64,000 nucleotides of DNA. It comes from Gliomastix tumulicola (Eukaryota > Ascomycota > Sordariomycetes > Hypocreales > Bionectriaceae). Numbering within the stretch: the first letter of the stretch is position 1; each line of letters begins with the position of its first letter. The DNA lies in contig BCHX01000007.1 in the NCBI GenBank assembly GCA_001599755.1, positions 1,240,001 through 1,304,000 on the forward strand, written 5' to 3'. Positions 1-12,441 of this stretch are shown here, in pieces. Below the pieces are notes generated by a model that was given only the letters and a program-made list of their open reading frames with translations, did no database searches and was not told the origin of the DNA. The translations under genes were made by a program, and so were the position numbers.

Positions 1-798
1 AGCATGGCTGAGAAGACGCCCGTGCTACGAAAGGCTCGCATTGTGGCCGACTCGCAAGGCTCGCCCACCCAGGCTGTTCCACGAGCTCGGGAGAATGAGA
101 CAGCGGGTTCTTCTCCGCGAGTCGGGAGCACCAGTGTCACACCTCCCCTAGTTCCCACGGAGCCAGCAATCAATGGAGACGGCGAGGTTGATGACCACCG
201 CCCCCGCGAGGTCATTCACGGCCGCCTGGTACAGGGCCACATTGTCGAAGAAGACTTTGATTCCCCGTCCCGGTCATCAGCTACAAACAGCATCCATGAA
301 GACGACCCAATGGTTATGTCCCATATGTCTCACCATTCTTCCATCTTCGTTCCCGAGAGACAGGCTCTCGGTGGCTCCGGGGACGCTGCGAATAGCTCCG
401 ATGATGAGGACATCCAGCTAGAGGATCCCGAAGTCGAGCATCTTATCACACTAGTGGGAGATGTGCGGAACAGGCCCGTCCTCATCGTCGACGACATGAT
501 CGATAAGCCCGGATCTTGGATTGCCGCCGCTGAGACAGTGGTGAAGAGGGGCGGGGCTAAGAAGGTGTACTGCATCGCGACCCATGGCGTCTTCGGAGCA
601 GATTGCCTAGCAGAGTTGCAGGCATGCGAGTGCATCGACACCATTGTCGTCACGAACAGCTTCCCCATCCCCGAGGACCGAGCGAGGGGTTGCCCCAAGC
701 TGAGAATCCTCGACCTTTCCTTCATGCTGGCCGAGGCCATTCGACGTAACCATTTTGGAGAGTCGCTATCGCCTCTGTTTCAACATTACGGTGACTAG
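1..798 (+). CDS. PRS5: Ribose-phosphate pyrophosphokinase (PRPP synthetase), PRS5-like, 3' part
   Basis: Partial gene: the frame is open to the left edge and ends with TAG at 796-798, leaving about 265 C-terminal residues. The second half is the C-terminal phosphoribosyltransferase-type domain of PRPP synthetase, which makes PRPP from ribose-5-phosphate and ATP for nucleotide, His and Trp synthesis in the cytosol. It shows LIVDDMID followed by the ATHGVFG strand and the IRRNHFGES end typical of the family. The PRPP loop reads DKPGSW instead of the usual D-T-x-G-T, as I recall for yeast Prs5, a subunit with degenerate catalytic residues. About 150 residues before it are acidic, Ser-rich and low in complexity, matching the non-homologous insertion of fungal Prs1/Prs5. 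No intron is visible in this part. The choice of Prs5 over Prs1 rests on the loop and is moderate. Confidence 0.8.
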   Translation, partial: SMAEKTPVLRKARIVADSQGSPTQAVPRARENETAGSSPRVGSTSVTPPLVPTEPAINGDGEVDDHRPREVIHGRLVQGHIVEEDFDSPSRSSATNSIHEDDPMVMSHMSHHSSIFVPERQALGGSGDAANSSDDEDIQLEDPEVEHLITLVGDVRNRPVLIVDDMIDKPGSWIAAAETVVKRGGAKKVYCIATHGVFGADCLAELQACECIDTIVVTNSFPIPEDRARGCPKLRILDLSFMLAEAIRRNHFGESLSPLFQHYGD

Positions 799-1478
799 AC
801 GCTTCTATGGAAGCTCGTCAAGTCAGCAGGCCTTGCTATCTCGTCGCACAAATGGCGACACTTTGCTTTTCACATCATTTCTTATGAAGCGCGGCGTTGG
901 GCATTGTCAAGAGTATGACTATTCATATCTTATCATCATCAGATTTCGAAACACAGGCAGGTAGGAGCCATGCGGTCGAGCGAATACTTGAGCTACGGGA
1001 CCATACATTGTTGGTGTGTATGTAGCTCAAGGCTCTCGTCACGTGGGAGCCCAACGTCAGGACAGACTGTTGGCTGAGCAGCCTTATGCAATATGGTGTG
1101 TTGAAGTCGCTTGTTCTCCCTCCCCGATACATGTGATGTCCTATGAGTGTGCGCTATCAACGTGCATGCATTACCCAACGGTGCTGTCACCTAGTGACGG
1201 CCAGGATCTGATTCAACCCAGAATGGATTCTGAACGGAACGTTGGAAGATTGAATTCGACCTTAGAAGGCCCCTAACTCAGATCTCACGATTCAACGCCT
1301 TGTGCGTGTGGGTTAGGGGCAAGAGAAATTTTCGAACATCCCACAAATATACATGATTTTTGAGGGCGTAGAGAGTGATACCCTTCCAGATCACTGACGA
1401 ATGAACCTTCTTGATTTATGCTATACCAATAATATACTATTATATATCGATTTACATACAACACATCGGTGAATGATT
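799..1478. other. Intergenic, between convergent genes
   Basis: These 680 bases hold the 3' flanks of the PRS gene and the dehydrogenase. The part near 1400-1460 is AT-rich, as expected for a 3' UTR or poly(A) region of the minus-strand gene. No convincing reading frame, RNA gene or repeat is seen. Confidence 0.6.
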
Positions 1479-2805
1479 TTACTTGGATCTTCGGTGCATG
1501 ATTCCAGCGCCAGCCTAGAGCAGACACCGTCAGTAAGGCTGGTTTCGTCGCATGGTTGAAGGGCTCGCTAGCTTACCTGGTGGTTGGGGAAGATGAGCGA
1601 GTCGGCAATGACCACGTTCTCCCTACGAGTCGCAGTGAAGACGATGACCTCGCCAATGTCCTCGGGAGTGAGGGGATCAACACCACTAGACACCGTGTTA
1701 GTCTCATATTCAAGCTAGAAAAGCTTACAAGCAGCAGGGAGGGGAAGGGGACGACTTACTCGTAGACGGCGTCGGCCTTAGACTTGTCACCATAGAATCG
1801 AACGACAGAGAAGTTCTGGATAAGGTGTCAGCTGCGTTCTCTTGGGGTTTTATGGCGAGAATGGGGAGGCGAGGAACTGACCGTCTCGACCTGACCCGGG
1901 TCGACTTCGATGACCCTGACCCTGCTTGCGATGAGCTCCTTCCTCAGGCTCTCGGTGAAGCTCCTCACTGCAGCTTTTGTAGCGCAGTAGATGGCACCTC
2001 CGGCGTAAGGCTCACGGCCTTTATTCTTGTCAGCGAACAGGCTCCATCCATGTTAGGTTAAGATGGTAACATACCAGCAATGGATCCAACGTTAATAATG
2101 TCACCGTGGCCGCCATCAGGACGAGCCAGGAAGATGGGAAGGATAGCCTGGGTCAGGTTGATGAGACCCGTGACATTGGTAGCGAACATGACGTTGATAT
2201 CCTCCTCCTTGATCTCGGGGGCTCTCGCCACGCCCTTGACCAGTCCACTGTACCCGAACTCATCAGCTTTCCTCCCTTCTTTTCTTTCCCCAAAAGTACG
2301 ATGGGGTACAGGTCCAATTCACTCACGCATTGTTCACCAGGACATGAATGTCCCTCCACTCCTCAGGCAGGCTCCCCACGAACCCCCTAACAGCGGCAAC
2401 GTCGCTCACATCAAGCGCGACGGGTAGCACCTGGACACCGTCGCCGACCTCGGCCGCGATCTGGTCCTTGAGCTCGGACAGGGCGCTCTGGGTGCGCGCG
2501 GTGACGATGATACGGAGGTCGTTGCTCGGCGCGGTGCGGGCGAACTCGAGCGCCGTGGCGCGGCCGATGCCGGAGGAGGCGCCGGTGACGAGGACGGTCT
2601 TGCCGGCGAGGCGTTTGGCGGCGGGAGCAGTAGACATGGTGCGCTGGGATAGAAGTTTTGGCTGAAAGGAACGATAAGATAGAAGAGAGGAAGGACGGTG
2701 ATGAGATGATTGGAAGGTGTATGTAGATCTACTAGATATATCCGTCAAGGGACGACTACGGAGCGTGCGTCGGAGGGTTTGTGGGAGGAGGCGGAGGTTA
2801 TTCAT
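1479..2805 (-). CDS. Short-chain dehydrogenase/reductase, YMR226C/YdfG type
   Basis: Six exons by hand: 2805 (or 2637)-2327, 2247-2075, 2018-1882, 1815-1760, 1685-1577, 1514-1479; all phases agree. From the inner ATG (2637, strong ACC-ATG context) the product is 273 aa, close to the 267 aa of yeast YMR226C, an NADP-dependent dehydrogenase acting on L-allo-threonine and other 3-hydroxy acids. It has the TGASSGIG nucleotide-binding motif at residues 18-25, LVNNAG, the GSIAG serine strand and the YCATK catalytic pair. The frame stays open upstream to an ATG at 2805, adding 56 residues rich in Arg, Ser and Leu with almost no acidic residues, which looks like a mitochondrial presequence. Two products, cytosolic and mitochondrial, are therefore possible. 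The substrate is inferred from family only. Confidence 0.88.
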
Positions 2806-3849
2806 GGATACACGTGGGGGAGGACGAGGGGAAAACAAAGAGAATACAGGACTAAGAGATAAGAAATACAGTGACACGATTGCTCTGGGGAATGATGCAA
2901 GATCGGAATAAAGCCATGAAAGCACATTGGACAGCTTAGATGGAGACGGGACGAGGCTTGAGTCGGCGCTGGTGAGGTTCTGGACGTGGGGAGGGACCGG
3001 CCACGACAGAATAATTGGTCCATAGACACACAAGTTTCCCCTATTTATAGGCCTAACTATTCTGTCTACATTTCGAGCGGGGCACAAGGAGACACGATTT
3101 CGGGCGAGGTTCCCACGCCCTGGAGCGAAATACAAGGGAAGCTAGACTAAATTATTTGAGAAAGAGAAAAAAAATTCCGCATCCATCCGTACGGTGGAAT
3201 CTTTGGAATTCTATTCTCTTGTCCTATAGGCTTGAGCAGCAATGTGTCGGCTGTACCTTCACCCGCCGATATCAGATCAAATTGCCGAGCCAGGCCCGGG
3301 CTATCGGGAATCAGTGGACGGCCAAACTACCTAGCTGATCTCCGGCATCAATGAGCCGATCTTCGGGGGTCTTTATTTTTGTGCTTCCTTGCTTGTGCCT
3401 CTCGGATAAACTGCAAATACTCGACCAACGGAGAGATGAGAGAGTGGTTTTGTTTGACGAAATAAAGTCGAGGTGCGACGTGGTCCAGGGTGGCTGCAGT
3501 CTTAAGCGAACAAATGGAGCTCCTGATTGGCCGGCGACTCCCCATCTGCTTACCTGAGGGACTGACGTTGGCGATCGATCCCACCCGACTCCAGCTCCAG
3601 CTGCAGCTGCGACGTCAAACCAACGCCGTTGGTGCCTGATTCTGAGCTTCCCCGCGCTGTTCAAGTTCTGTTCTGAATTTCTGATCAGCAACTTGTGTGT
3701 GGTTTGTACAGCATTTCAGCACTGGTTCATCATTTGGTGTGGAAAGGACAACTGTGTCACGTGCGGCAAGCTCCCGCGACAACCCCTCCTAGATCTGCTC
3801 CTCAGCCTTGGCCCGTGCAGCCTCGACCATCTGACGACGGGCGGCCACC
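2806..3849. promoter_or_regulatory. Divergent promoter region, dehydrogenase and ULA1
   Basis: About 1 kb separates the 5' ends of the minus-strand dehydrogenase and plus-strand ULA1, so both promoters should lie here. The dehydrogenase frame stays open without stops to about 3135, but the translation there looks like leader sequence. A TATTTATAG-like element lies near 3043-3048. No separate gene is seen. Confidence 0.45.
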
Positions 3850-5791
3850 ATGACGGATGTCATGTCCCAGACGCCTCCTGTGCTTCACGGCCCTTCAGAG
3901 AAGGAGCGGAAGTATGACCGGCAGCTCAGGCTGTGGGCTGCCAGCGGCCAGGCTGCCCTTGAGTCCTCCCACATCCTCCTCGTGAACTCGGGCTCCGGAA
4001 CCGTGGGCGTGGAGACACTCAAGAACCTCGTCTTACCGGGTGTGTATATGAGATCATAGAATCACCGGAAAACCAGTGTGGGACAGAAAGGGTGCTAATG
4101 CTGGGTAGGTATCGGGAGGTTCACCATCGCCGACGATGCAGTGGTCCAGGACTCGGACCTGGGCGTCAACTTCTTCCTCGACGAGGCATCCCGGGGGAAA
4201 TCAAGAGCAGAGTGCTGCACGGAGCTCCTCGTAGAGCTCAACCCCGATGTCGAAGGGGACTGGTGGCCCAAGAACCAGGTTAGCCTCCCGTACGTTTCCA
4301 ACAGCCGTCGGGCATTGCCGACTAACGGACCAGTCAGAACTCGGATCGGTTTGAGGATCTGCTCAACGGCCCCCAGATCTTCAGCATGATCCTCTACTCT
4401 TTACCCATTGACCCGGCGCGGCTCGGTCTCATTGAGGCGTACAGCAAGCAGCACCGCACGCCGCTGGTGGCTGTTCATTCCGTCGGCTTCTACTCGTACT
4501 TCCAGGTCCAGCTCCCGGGCACCTTCCCCATCGTCGACACACACCCGGATGATACCGCCACGACTGACTTGCGGCTCCTCGCCCCGTGGCCGGAGCTGGT
4601 CGAGCTCTCCCAGGAGATGACGAGCAACCTCGATGCCCTGAACGACCATGAGCATGGCCATCTGCCTCTGGTCGTCATTCTGCTCCATTACCTTGAGCAG
4701 TGGAAGGCTGCGCACGACGGAGCGTATCCTGTGAGCTATGCTGACAAGACTGCCTTCCGAAACACGGTCACAGACGCCATGAGAAAGGACAACCCGGAGG
4801 GGGGCGAAGAAAACTTCGAGGAGGCTGTCGCCGCTGTCATGAAGCATGTCGTCATCCCGTCACTGCCAAGCTCCCTCAAGGAGGTCTTTGACTACACACA
4901 CCACGAAAAGGTAATTCCTTTGTAACCAGCGGTCTCCACGCCCATCCAACGCTGCTGCAAGCTAAAAATGCTGACACACCCCAAAGGACGAGGTCAAGTC
5001 CGGCTTCTGGATCATCACAGAGGCAGTCAAGCAGTTCTACGAAAAGCACAAGGTCCTGCCCGTTCCCGGCGGCCTCCCCGACATGAAAGCCCAGTCAGAC
5101 GTCTACATCAAGCTGCAGAACATCTACAAGGACAAAGCCCGCCGGGACGCCGACGAGGTCCTGCAAACCGTCCGCCAACTGGCACCCGACAGGGACATCG
5201 ACCCGACAGAAGTCGAGCTCTTCTGTACGAACGCGCGCTTTATCAAGCTGATTAATTCCGCCGAGGGCAGAGGCCCGAGCCTGGCACAGGTCGTTGGTCA
5301 GCCACCCCCCTTCCCTCTTGTTTTTGCCCTCAGCACAGCCCTCCCTCCCCTCCTATCCCATCTGACATCCATCTACGTTGCTATATTGCATGCATAACGT
5401 ACATAAACTTACACGGAAACAATCACGCTCTGCAGAAAGGGAACTTGGCAATGACGAAATCGCCGCCCTGGCCGGCCCGGAAATGCCACTGAGCTTGGTC
5501 CCAATCTATCTGGCGCTGTCGGCCACCTCGCACGCGGCGACGCTCCCAGCCAGTCAGATCCTAGCTTCGGCCGGCGAGCGCGCGCCCGCCGCCGCCCAGA
5601 GCGCGCGCATGCAGCAGGCGGCCGAGGAGGTGGCCAGGGCGGGCGGCGGCGAGCTTCACAACACCTCGGCCGTCGTCGGCGGCATGGTGGCCCAGGAGAT
5701 GATCAAGATCATCACCAAGCAGTACATCCCCATAGAGAACACATGCATATTCGACGGCATAGAATCCCGATGTCAGGTACTGCGTCTCTGA
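3850..5791 (+). CDS. ULA1: NEDD8-activating enzyme E1 regulatory subunit (ULA1/NAE1)
   Basis: Five exons: 3850-4039, 4109-4278, 4338-4910, 4987-5296, 5436-5791; total 532 aa, matching human NAE1 (534 aa). ULA1 pairs with UBA3 to adenylate and activate NEDD8/Rub1 for cullin neddylation. The N-terminus carries the E1 opening KYDRQLRLWAASGQ and the Rossmann-like segment with GSGTVGVETLKN; later segments include GRFTIADDAVVQDSDLG and, near the C-terminus, NTSAVVGGMVAQE and the typical CIFDGIES end. As expected for the regulatory subunit there is no catalytic cysteine motif. The start has a CCACC-ATG context. The last intron uses a GTCAGC donor at 5297, the choice that keeps the conserved ELGNDEIAAL frame. 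The protein ends naturally at 5789-5791, just before a G-run containing the only ambiguous base. Confidence 0.93.
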
Positions 5792-5812
5792 ACCAAGAGG
5801 AAGGGGGGGGGG

Positions 5813-5813
5813 G
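5813..5813. other. Ambiguous base (N) inside a poly-G run
   Basis: A single N lies in a run of about 16 G at 5804-5819, directly 3' of the ULA1 stop. It marks uncertain homopolymer length in the assembly, not a biological feature. Confidence 0.95.
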
Positions 5814-6153
5814 NGGGGGCAAGACGGGAAAAAAAAAGCAGGGACCCTGGCCCATCTCTCAGGACGAGGGTGTTTGCGCGCGGCGATTGGACGGACGATC
5901 GGATGCAGGTTCACAGTCAACTTCCTCTTTCTGCATGTGGCCGGTATGGGAAATCCAGAAAAAGAAAAGATGAAAAAAGGGTGTCTAGCGAAGGAGGGGG
6001 GAAGGGGGTGGTGGTTAGCTGGCTTTTGGGGGCTGTTCGGGATTGACTGGGAAGATCCGGGCGCTAGGCTGTCTTCCTTCTCTCTTCTCCACGAAGAAGG
6101 GCTCCGGCCCGGATGCTGGAGATATCAATTTGCCTTGGGAGAGCCGGACGTCT

Positions 6154-6178
6154 TCCTCCTCCTCCTCCTCCTCCTCCT
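6154..6178. repeat. (TCC)n microsatellite
   Basis: About eight uninterrupted CCT/TCC units in non-coding sequence. Confidence 0.9.
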
Positions 6179-7366
6179 GCTCCCCCTTCTCAAGATCTCG
6201 GTGGGGAGGGCAGATGATGGGGTTCTGGGGGAGATGCGGTGGTCGAACGACGAGAAACTCCTCTTTTCCTGCTACTCTGTTTTATCCAGAGAACGGACCG
6301 CAGGTCCTGACGTGTGTGGATACTTAGGGCTCTGGGGATCGGCTTTTGTGCTTCATCACGGTATTGTGGACGAAGAGGGAAGGGGGGAGGGAATATAGAA
6401 ACGGGGTGCGGTTGCATCCTGGAGCAATGTGACTTTGGAAGGGCTGGTCACTCGCTGACGATGTCGTCCGACCCGGCAGCAGCTGCAGCAGCGGTAAGGC
6501 AGATACACACTGGTCGAGAGTGTGCTCTCGGCTAGCGATGGAGAGATATGGAACCCGCCACCCCCTCCCACAAGCTGGACGGGCGGACGGACGGACGGGG
6601 AGCTGAGCTGGCGTTCTTCGGAGACAAATTTCATGAGTTCCTAGAGATACTTAGATACGGGGTTGGGCAAACAAGGAAATGATGGTGGCGCAACGACAAG
6701 TACCAAGGCCGCGTATATTGCATTGATTCAATATTCACGCCCTCTCTTTTCCCACTTCTTTTCCCTGATTTATCTTGTTTCCCGCCTTGGAAACGAGAGT
6801 CCTACAATCAAAGACCGCCATCGGCCGGTCCGCCTCGGCCTCGTCGTCGTCATGGGCTCGGGGGTTCCAGGAGCCAGCCACCCTGCCTTATTCAGCGGCA
6901 TTCTGCATGCAGAAGGCAAGGGCAGCCCAGAAAATCCCAAAAGGATGAGCCGCCAAGGGGGGAGTGGGAAGGGCAGGGACAGGAGTAAGGGTTGCAGCGA
7001 AGAAGAAGAGAGAGGGAGGGAGGGAGGGAGGGAGGAGTGGAGACATAGGGACGGATAGCCACATTGCAGACAGAGCACGTACGTTCGGCTGTACTCTCTG
7101 CATGTATGCATGCATGCAGCTGCACACGTACGTGCATTGCATATGTATGTACGCCCTGCAAGCCACTTGGGAAGGGGGGGGGGGGGGCCACTCACAGGAC
7201 ACGTCTTGGGAAAGAAAAAAATTGATTACTGATATAGTACCCTGTGGCATTGCGGCGTAATCTTAGGTCCTTAGACGAAGGCCAGAGCGGGCACGTGTTT
7301 CTCGCGAGGAGAGAGAGGACGAGTAATATCCCCATGCCAGAGCGAGTATGCCGTAGGAATGAACGG

Positions 7367-7388
7367 GGGTGGTGGTGGTGGTGGTGGG
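7367..7388. repeat. (GGT)n microsatellite
   Basis: Seven GGT units in non-coding sequence, shortly after a separate poly-G run at about 7177-7188. Confidence 0.9.
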
Positions 7389-7561
7389 AAGCAGCCACTG
7401 CGCCATCGTGCCTTGTCATACGTAGATAGAGTGCCCCATTGCGACTCTGCACTCCAGGAGGGATGCTATATTGCGTGCGTATACGACGTCCCCCCCGGAG
7501 TTTGCATGCGCTTTATTTGTGCTCGTCTGTTTGCTGTCGTCTTCTCCAGACTGTTCGTCAC

Positions 7562-7588
7562 GAGGAGGAGGAGGAGGAGGAGGAGGAG
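7562..7588. repeat. (GAG)n microsatellite
   Basis: Nine GAG units in non-coding sequence; the translated Glu or Ser runs in overlapping frames are artefacts of this repeat. Confidence 0.9.
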
Positions 7589-8168
7589 GGGAGCGAGGGG
7601 GAACCACACCCCGGATTACTTCCCACATACACTATATTTTGCACACCACGTAGGTCGGCTGGGTGTCCTTCGGCCTGTTTAACTGCGGGCTCGTCTTCCG
7701 TCCGGAGGTACGGAGCAGCTGAAGGTGACACTTCTGAGGGGGAGGCGGTCTGCCGTCTGGGGATCACCGGCCCCCTTCCCTCTATCTGTCGCCAGTCATA
7801 CCTTGGTCTTGATTGTCAAGTCAGTTCGTGTGCACATTATTACTCGTACGGGAAGTTGGGGAAATCCAGGCACGACTTGTCTTGCTTGCTTCGAATGCCG
7901 TAGAAAAAAAAAGGGGGGGTTCCTGATCCGCGTTTTGGGATCGTCGTGGGATCTGGCCTCTTAGGGAATAGATCTCAGAGGCTAGGAGGTGCGGGCGAAC
8001 AAGCCGATGAGGGGAAAGGGAAAAAAAAGAGAAGAGCAGGAATGAGGAGAAGGGAAGCGTGTCCCTTGTGATCCTGTCTCGACACGGTAGGTGAAAAAGT
8101 TCGTGAACTCCGCACCGGCGGCTGCTGCTAGGCAGGCAATTTATCCAGTGGGTGAATGCTTCGGCCCT

Positions 8169-8189
8169 GTGATGTGATGTGATGTGATG

Positions 8190-8225
<36 letters not shown>
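8169..8225. repeat. Compound microsatellite: (GTGAT)n then (GA)n
   Basis: Five GTGAT-type pentamer units run directly into about 16 GA dinucleotides. It lies in the long non-coding region. Confidence 0.92.
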
Positions 8226-8227
<2 letters not shown>

Positions 8228-11200
8228 CGCCCGGCGATTTCGGACAGGCATTCATACTGGCGCGCGGTTCCTTTGGACAGCGGTGCAGATGCAATTGATT
8301 GCCGCACGGCATGAAGGGGTGGACCGAAGAGGGACTTTGAACGAGGGTGATATCTGTGTGGTCTGTCTCTCGTCGTCTACTTACGGAAAAGACGACGCTG
8401 CTTATGCCCTTGTTTGCATATGCTTATATTATTTTGTTTCTGTTTCTCTCCCCTTCCCTGTCGTCTTCATGGAACGGGCTAAGCAGGGTGTGTTGGGAGG
8501 TGCAGAAGGGGATCGCTTGTTGTTTCTTTGTTTCATCTATCCCCCCTGTTTTCCGTGTGCCGCAACATGGATAGGCTCGTCTTCCGGGACGGGCGTCACT
8601 TTGTTATCGAATATGATTGAAACGCGATCATCGCGCCTCTTCCATGGATTGAGATCTCTTGGTTAAGATTAAGGGGGATGTCCATGGACCACACGTGTAA
8701 AGGGGATTCATGAAACCGAAGCAATCAAGATATGGCAGCCGTCCCGGCAGAAGGACTGGGTTAGGGGTCGTAACTCTGCGAGGGGGAGGCGGCTCGTGGC
8801 CCGTGAGAAGGCACCGGGAGAGACGCGGTATTAGGCTCTAGGAAGTAAGCTTCTATTAGAAACATCGTGTTGGAGCCATGGGACCGACGGGGTCCTTCAG
8901 GTCCCCGTCATCCATGTCAGTCAAGGAAGTGCCTGTCTCCTGGCTGCGGCAGACATGCCGTCAGTCTGAGACGCTAGGTCTGACAGGAAACCCTCAAGAA
9001 ACACGAGGACAGAAACGTGGACTCCCGTGGGAAGGGGAATGGGAACTTTGATGAAAAGGAAGCACATGATGCCTGATTAGCTGCTCCGGTCGGGACTCCA
9101 ATTCTCCTGCCGTGAGGGTGACCCCATCGGCCTAAGACTGGGGGCGCCGCCTCAACTGAGATCGACATGGTCATTGACCGCCTTCGAAAGAGCTAACGGA
9201 CCCTTATCCCATGACAGGCTGACAACCGAGGGCACGTTTTTGACCAATGACTGGCGATGGGATTCTTCGTAAAACGGGTAGGTAAACGTTAAAAAAAACC
9301 CTGCAAAGAACATGGAAGCCTGAACCCATGACCCATGCCTTGCCCACCATGTGTTTTCTCGGCTGGGCGCTTGGAGACGAATGAGGCCCGAGCAGAGTGT
9401 CGCAGAATATTCAACAGGGAAACCCGATCTTTGGGAACGAACGTTGTCTCGGGTGTGGTGGAAATAGACTGACTAGTCGTACGTTTTAGTGACAATGCGA
9501 GGGACGTCAGCCAAGAAACGTACTCGTTTCAACCAGCGTGTCGTCAGCGAGGTGGTATGGAATAATCACTCATGCAGATGGGTAGCATTATTGGCTGTGC
9601 ATGCGTGTGTAGGCATGCTGCAAGGACACGGTAGCGAGCCCACGGGGAAGGAAAGGAGGGGAAGAGCGAGAGAGGGCAGCACAACGGATCATGAAGGCCA
9701 AAGGCGATCTGGGGGAGGGCCTTGAGCTGCAGGCCGGCTCAAAACAGTAAGAGCATCACCCCGTTTTAGGCGAAGGCTGGCTGTAGACGGGAAGGACAAT
9801 CGAGAGAGTTGGTGGTGTGGGCGGTGCTTGCATGCATGCATGCCTGCTGCATGCAGAGCGGTTTGCAGGGAACGCGAACTGCAGGTGGCGCCGTTGGTGG
9901 ACGACGATATGTCGCGCACTCCCTCTCTGAGGTAAGGTATGTGGAGAGTGGCTTGCGCTGGTCGTGTGGGAAATTCGAGGAACCGGTCGTTATGCGCTGT
10001 CATGCGGGCTCGACTCAGCAGCTGATGAAGGCATTCTATTTTATATTAACGAACGGGTCGGTGGCGATTTTCTCACGAAGGCTCACGTTGGTATCTGTGG
10101 CACTGGCCGCTCTGTTAGTTGGCTGGGATGATGGCGGCAGTCGATCGCATCTCTGGGAAACGTAGCGGCGTAGAAGCCCAAGAGATGCTGGATCTGCACA
10201 TCCTGGACGTTTCCAAGCCTCTGATCACTGATCACCTATCACCTCAGTGCCACCCGACGGCAGTTGAATCTCTTGCAGAGCCGGAGTGCGTTGGCCTCAA
10301 CCGGCCGTGGGAATCTGTCACTGTCACCTTGGGTGGTATCAAGGACACCGAGAAGGGCGCTAGGGCTGGAATATCGGGAACGTTTTCCTAAAAAGCCCCC
10401 ACCAGGTGTCCAGGACGGGCTGTCGTGGACTGTCTCGGCATGCGGTGGACAGAAAAACTGGCCCCGCAAAGTACTGCTATAGGGGTCTCCAGGCAGGCAG
10501 TATGCCCTATTGTAGAAGACCGATACTTGCTGCTGATATGGGTTTCGGGGACGGCGGTAACAATGTTTGTGTCTCCCGCTGCTTGGGCCGTCGAGGCCTG
10601 TCCCAGGCGTGTGAGGGATCCCTGGGAGTGGACGAATGTGCTAGCGCCGGCACTGTCGTGCATGCAGGCTGCGTACCTGGCCTCGAGGCACCCTGACCTG
10701 TGATGTGAGTCCTGTCAGTGTGAAACTCCCGTCGCCCGTGAACTGCACTGACGTCCAATCAATCCCGGCCACAGCATCACGGCATAAACGGAGTGTCGGT
10801 TCGATGGTGTGGATGGATGGGATTCCGAGCGTCCTGGTGATTTCCGAGGTGCCTCAGACAGTCCGAGGTGGACTCACTGGACGTTTAGCGGTTGCCGGGC
10901 GTTTGGCTGCCCAGTCGTTCTTTCCTCTAGCAGCCGAGGTCAGTGACTGACAACTGCCAGCAGGCAAGAGCCGAGTGCTACAGTGGCTTGGTTGTCCCTA
11001 AGCGTGCTTTCCCTGCCTTCCCAGACTTGCCTGACTAAGGGAGGCAATTGGCAAGAGCGGTTATGATGTGCAGGAACGACTCGCGGGGTTGACGGGCCAC
11101 CAACCGTTAGCTCCCCACCTTAATTGGCGCTCTTATTCGCAGGCGTCTTTAGGCGCATGCAGCTTGCAGACGCCATGCAGCGCCATGCACGTCTCCAGAA

Positions 11201-12433
11201 CGCTTCCATTGCTCTATCCGTCGTCACAGGACACTTTCGCTCGACTGGCCTGCTGTCCGCCCTCGCCTGGACGCATGGAGAAACGCTACTCCAGAGTTCA
11301 GGCACACCTACCCCGGATTCTGCCCCATCGTGCGCCCCTCCATCGCCCTCTGTCGCCCTCACTTTTCCTGGCTATGCTAGCCTGGGGAGATTTTATCCGT
11401 CCAACCACTTCATCACATTGCCATCGTGGAGGAGTTATGGGGTATTCCACTTCGGACCGTCTTCTCTCGCCTGCATATTCTCGAGACACACGACACGATG
11501 CGACATACGATCCACGACCCGGATGGACAGAGCCTTCTGTCCCGTCGGCCACTGCGAGCGCGGTGCCTGGATAATCCTGTCTGCCTGGGACCCTGGATAG
11601 CCGCTGCCCTGCTGATCACTTGTCGGCCCTGGAGAGGATCCTCTCCGTGGCCTCCTCTTCTGGAGAAGGATGGACAACGGGAATTTGTTTTGCTCCGGCC
11701 TTTCCTTGCCTCTCCCTCTGACCTAGGAACGCGCTGACGAGCCCCTACTCAGCCAGTGTCACGTACACGGGTTTGGGGTGACAAAGTACGAGGTAAGAAA
11801 TGGCCAGCACCAGGGCAGCCACCAGCCAGTGGGCCAAAAGCCGACGAGCCCATGGCCATAGGATTGGGCTAATTTAGGGCTACCACGACACAACGAGCTG
11901 GCGTACCAATAAAGCCTTAGGCTTGTTTCCAAGAAGCCTCGTCGTCACCGCCCACGCTCTGGTACTCTTTCGCAAGCAGGCACCGTTACCTTATCGACTT
12001 GCGAAGCCAACTGGCCGGCGTCTTGTTTCCTGCTGTACCGCAACGCCGTTTCAAGCTAAACAAATCCTACCTAGCCTCCCATCCGAGCTGGTACAAGCCG
12101 GATCGAATCGCCCACCTGTGTTGCTGCCGTGGCCCACCACTCACGGCATTGCCTCCCGCAAGGCAAGGCAGGCCTGTTGTGACCTGTGACCCTGCCCACC
12201 GCTGGTGGCTGGCCCTGGTGTGTTTGCTCCTGGCTCTGCAACCCTGGTCCTTCTCCCTCCAGCCATTCTCCCGAGCTGGGGGGTGGAAGTCCTCAACCTC
12301 ACACCCCTTGTTTCCCTGCTTCTGCACCCCTTGTCCCCTCTCCACAATCCACTCCCTGGTTGGCGTTCCTGGACTTGACCCCATCCCACTATGGGCACGA
12401 TGGTCCTTGGACTTTGATGAACGAAGCTTCATT

Positions 12434-12441
12434 TATATAAA
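12434..12441 (+). promoter_or_regulatory. TATA box of the Zn2Cys6 regulator
   Basis: TATATAAA lies about 200 bases upstream of the ATG at 12637. It is followed by a C/T-rich leader with CATC and CTC runs, typical of fungal start regions. The transcription start is inferred at roughly 12465-12480. Confidence 0.6.

Noticed and set aside
5874..6398. 174-codon frame after ULA1, considered as a last ULA1 exon
   Set aside because: ULA1 ends naturally at 5791 in the family-typical C-terminus; the frame is rich in Gly, Trp and poly-Leu from a TCC repeat.
8169..8225. Tandem array considered as a CRISPR or minisatellite
   Set aside because: Units are 5 and 2 bases with no spacers; it is a plain compound microsatellite in a eukaryotic genome.
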